Positions 62,843 to 62,885 of a DNA stretch of 62,885 bases are shown one piece after another. Below the pieces are notes generated by a model. The model searched no databases. It saw only the letters and a list, made by a program, of their open reading frames with translations, and had not been told where the DNA came from. Every line of letters begins with the position of its first letter. Within the stretch, counting starts at the first letter, position 1. The stretch comes from an uncultured Nioella sp. (GTDB lineage: Bacteria; Pseudomonadota; Alphaproteobacteria; Rhodobacterales; Rhodobacteraceae). The stretch covers positions 1-62,885 of the forward strand of contig CANLZL010000009.1 of assembly GCA_947495575.1 (NCBI GenBank), read 5' to 3'. Made by a program: the position numbers and the translations under genes.

Positions 62843-62885
62843 GAAAAGGCGTGTGTTTCGATCGACCTATCTTAGTTGGTCGAGA

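Noticed and set aside
62873-62885. Possible C-terminal end of a minus-strand gene (stop TAA at 62875-62873, preceded by Asn and Thr codons)
   Set aside because: Only three codons are visible; the terminator at 62811-62842 makes a gene beyond the edge likely, but nothing can be said about it.

Overview
The window looks like chromosomal DNA of a marine member of the Rhodobacterales (Roseobacter group, Alphaproteobacteria). This is inferred from gene content and order: a polyol operon of the Rhodobacter smo/mtlK type, a Hint-domain protein, a DUF1127 gene, ruvCAB followed by ybgC-tolQRAB-pal-cpoB-tilS-ftsH, a fhs/folD one-carbon pair, and a tad (Flp pilus) locus. Base composition is moderately GC-rich, with frequent ATGA/TGATG overlaps. 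I see no insertion sequence, prophage, CRISPR array or rRNA operon. One tRNA (initiator Met, 5' end cut off by the window) is present.

Layout. (1) 1-63: tRNA-fMet. (2) 186-3790: Zur-regulated zinc cassette on the minus strand: zur, a His/Asp-rich DUF2796 protein (ZrgA-like), a MacB/LolCDE-type ABC ATPase and permease, and a DUF3299 protein. A 20-bp Zur-box-like palindrome lies upstream. (3) 3909-13043: polyol (sorbitol/mannitol) utilisation. xylB diverges from a LacI-type regulator, followed by smoEFGK, smoS and mtlK; a perfect 16-bp palindrome in front of smoE and a degenerate copy between xylB and the regulator are the likely operators. (4) 13104-21743: a minus-strand set encoding a SqdB-like UDP-sulfoquinovose synthase, a BcsB-like exported protein and a BcsA/hyaluronan-synthase-like processive GT2, next to a hybrid histidine kinase with HPt, a small exported molybdopterin-oxidoreductase-fold protein and a divergent LuxR-type response regulator. 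I regard this as the best candidate for an undescribed system: a phosphorelay-controlled, sulfonated (sulfoquinovose-containing) exopolysaccharide. (5) 22018-28675: LpxR-like outer-membrane protein, Hint protein, rpsD, an MFS permease, msrA, prmA, a small membrane protein and a DUF1127 gene. (6) 29005-40835: ruvCAB, a conserved hypothetical, the Tol-Pal operon, tilS and ftsH. (7) 40914-44187: an unlisted 26-residue membrane peptide gene, then fhs, a chorismate mutase gene and folD. (8) 44194-50453: an ArsR/SRPBCC pair, a triple Fe-S (CDGSH) protein, a PaaI thioesterase, the PdeM/Lhr-type DNA repair pair and a GT-B-like protein. (9) 50472-62842: minus-strand tad locus with two unusual Flp-type pilins, rcpC/rcpA, an OmpA lipoprotein, tadZABC, two TPR lipoproteins, tadV and an AAA ATPase. 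tadE/F/G are not in the window.

How they work together: several blocks serve the cell surface (EPS synthesis, lipid A modification, Tol-Pal, Tad pili), which fits a surface-attaching marine bacterium. The smo block feeds polyols into fructose/xylulose metabolism, and fhs/folD interconvert formate and methylene-THF. All functions come from motif and family recognition by eye; no database search was run. Start codons were chosen from Shine-Dalgarno placement and family N-termini.
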